Origin: DATNBT01 sp964579765 | Lineage (GTDB): Bacteria > Acidobacteriota > Vicinamibacteria > Vicinamibacterales > CAVVIG01 | DNA: 5,900 nt | Direction: 5' to 3' | Assembly: GCA_964579765.1 (NCBI GenBank) | Contig: CAZOIK010000427.1 | Span: 1-5,900, forward strand | In this document: positions 5,076 through 5,900 of the stretch, in pieces | Layout of the letters: the number at the start of each line of letters is the position of its first letter | How positions within the stretch are numbered: position 1 is the stretch's first letter | The notes under the pieces: model-generated | Seen by the model: only the letters and a program-made list of their open reading frames with translations | What the model was told of the DNA's origin: nothing | Database searches by the model: none | Made by a program: the position numbers and the translations under genes

Positions 5076-5900
5076 ATGAATCTCCACGAGGAAGTGCTGA
5101 AGTTCGTCGAGGCAGGCGCGTCGGCCAACCGCGACAACGTGCGTCCCATGTTTGCGCACCTGCGCCACGCGTTGTCGGCCGGTGAAATCCGCGCGGCGGA
5201 GCCGGATCCGTCGTCGCCGGTCGGGTGGCGCGTGAACACGTGGGTGAAGCAGGGGATCCTGCTCGGCTTCAAGTACGGCGACCTCGCCGACGTCTCGATG
5301 GATCACGGCAAGTGGCCCTTCTTCGACAAGGACACGCTGCCGATGAAGAAGCTCTCGATCGCGTCGAACGTGCGCATCGTGCCCGGCGGGTCGTCGGTGC
5401 GAGAGGGCGCGTACATCGCCCACGGCGTCATCTGCATGCCGCCGATGTACATCAACATCGGCGCGTACATCGGCGAGAACTCGCTCATCGATTCGCACGC
5501 GCTCGTCGGCTCGTGCGCGCAGGTCGGCGCGCGCGTGCACGTCAGCGCGGCGGCGCAGATCGGCGGCGTCATCGAACCCGTCGGCGCGCTGCCGGTCATC
5601 GTCGAAGACGACGCGCTCGTCGGCGGCAATACGGGGCTGTACGAGGGCGTCATCGTCAAGGCGAGGGCGGTGATCGGCGCCGGCACGGTGCTCACGGGAT
5701 CGACGCCGGTCTACGACCTCGTCAAGGGCGAGATCATCCGCCCGTCCGCGGATCGCCCCCTCGTCATCCCCGAGGGCGCCGTCGTCGTCCCCGGCGCGCG
5801 GGCCGTGACGGCGGGCAAGGGACCCGAGTGGCAGCTCTCGCTGGCGACGCCGGTCATCGTGAAATACCGCGACTCCCGCACCGACACGCGCACGGAGCTC
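5076..5900 (+). CDS. dapD: 2,3,4,5-tetrahydropyridine-2,6-dicarboxylate N-succinyltransferase, open at the right edge
   Basis: The enzyme transfers succinyl from succinyl-CoA to tetrahydrodipicolinate, opening the succinylase branch to meso-diaminopimelate. There are 275 codons without a stop to the window end. E. coli DapD has 274 aa, so almost all of the protein is present. An alpha-helical N-terminal domain (1-95) contains VGWRVNTWVKQGILLGF (49-65). A left-handed beta-helix of hexapeptide repeats follows (about 96-215). It includes MYINIGAYIG, the Asp139 segment and VGSCAQVG (144-151), GGVIEP (163-168) and a STPVYD turn (209-214). The helical N-terminus and the SCAQ block mark DapD rather than DapH or other hexapeptide acyltransferases. 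The ATG lies 9 nt after dapA and in the same frame, with no good Shine-Dalgarno, suggesting coupling to dapA. The residue matching a catalytic Glu in E. coli DapD appears to be Gly187. Confidence 0.95.
   Translation, partial: MNLHEEVLKFVEAGASANRDNVRPMFAHLRHALSAGEIRAAEPDPSSPVGWRVNTWVKQGILLGFKYGDLADVSMDHGKWPFFDKDTLPMKKLSIASNVRIVPGGSSVREGAYIAHGVICMPPMYINIGAYIGENSLIDSHALVGSCAQVGARVHVSAAAQIGGVIEPVGALPVIVEDDALVGGNTGLYEGVIVKARAVIGAGTVLTGSTPVYDLVKGEIIRPSADRPLVIPEGAVVVPGARAVTAGKGPEWQLSLATPVIVKYRDSRTDTRTEL

Overview
The window looks like chromosomal DNA from a GC-rich bacterium. It carries most of an operon for lysine/diaminopimelate biosynthesis, asd-lysC-dapB-dapA-dapD, all on the + strand from 967 to the right edge. 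A divergent alpha/beta-hydrolase gene runs off the left edge on the - strand. The archaeal/fungal-type Asd, the short DapB and the hydrolase type fit an Acidobacteriota-like host. That placement is inference from protein character, not a database match.

Layout: 1-744 (-) is a partial hydrolase. 745-966 is the only sizeable intergenic region. It holds a candidate + strand promoter (-10 TATACT), a structured leader, a 29-codon basic leader ORF, and a strong intrinsic terminator (901-938) placed before asd. 967-2010 is asd; 2007-3389 is lysC, overlapping asd by 4 nt; 3416-4150 is dapB; 4167-5066 is dapA; 5076-5900 is dapD, still open at the right edge.

The five enzymes form a nearly continuous pathway. 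LysC phosphorylates aspartate and Asd reduces the product to aspartate semialdehyde. DapA condenses the semialdehyde with pyruvate, DapB reduces the result to tetrahydrodipicolinate, and DapD succinylates it. This commits the cell to the succinylase branch towards meso-diaminopimelate (peptidoglycan) and lysine.

The most interesting element is the asd leader. The terminator cannot serve the upstream gene, which points the other way, so it must act on transcripts starting in the leader. An 8-nt segment at 833-840 is repeated at 921-928 as part of the terminator's 3' arm, so it can pair with the 5' arm instead. This gives a long alternative (antiterminator) helix. The same segment can also be held in an upstream stem and pseudoknot-like fold. 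This is the geometry of a transcription attenuator. I do not recognise it as a known riboswitch class. A lysine-codon leader-peptide mechanism is the main alternative. The gene-to-gene junctions also carry short repeats, and DapA and DapD show substitutions at sites of regulatory or catalytic interest.
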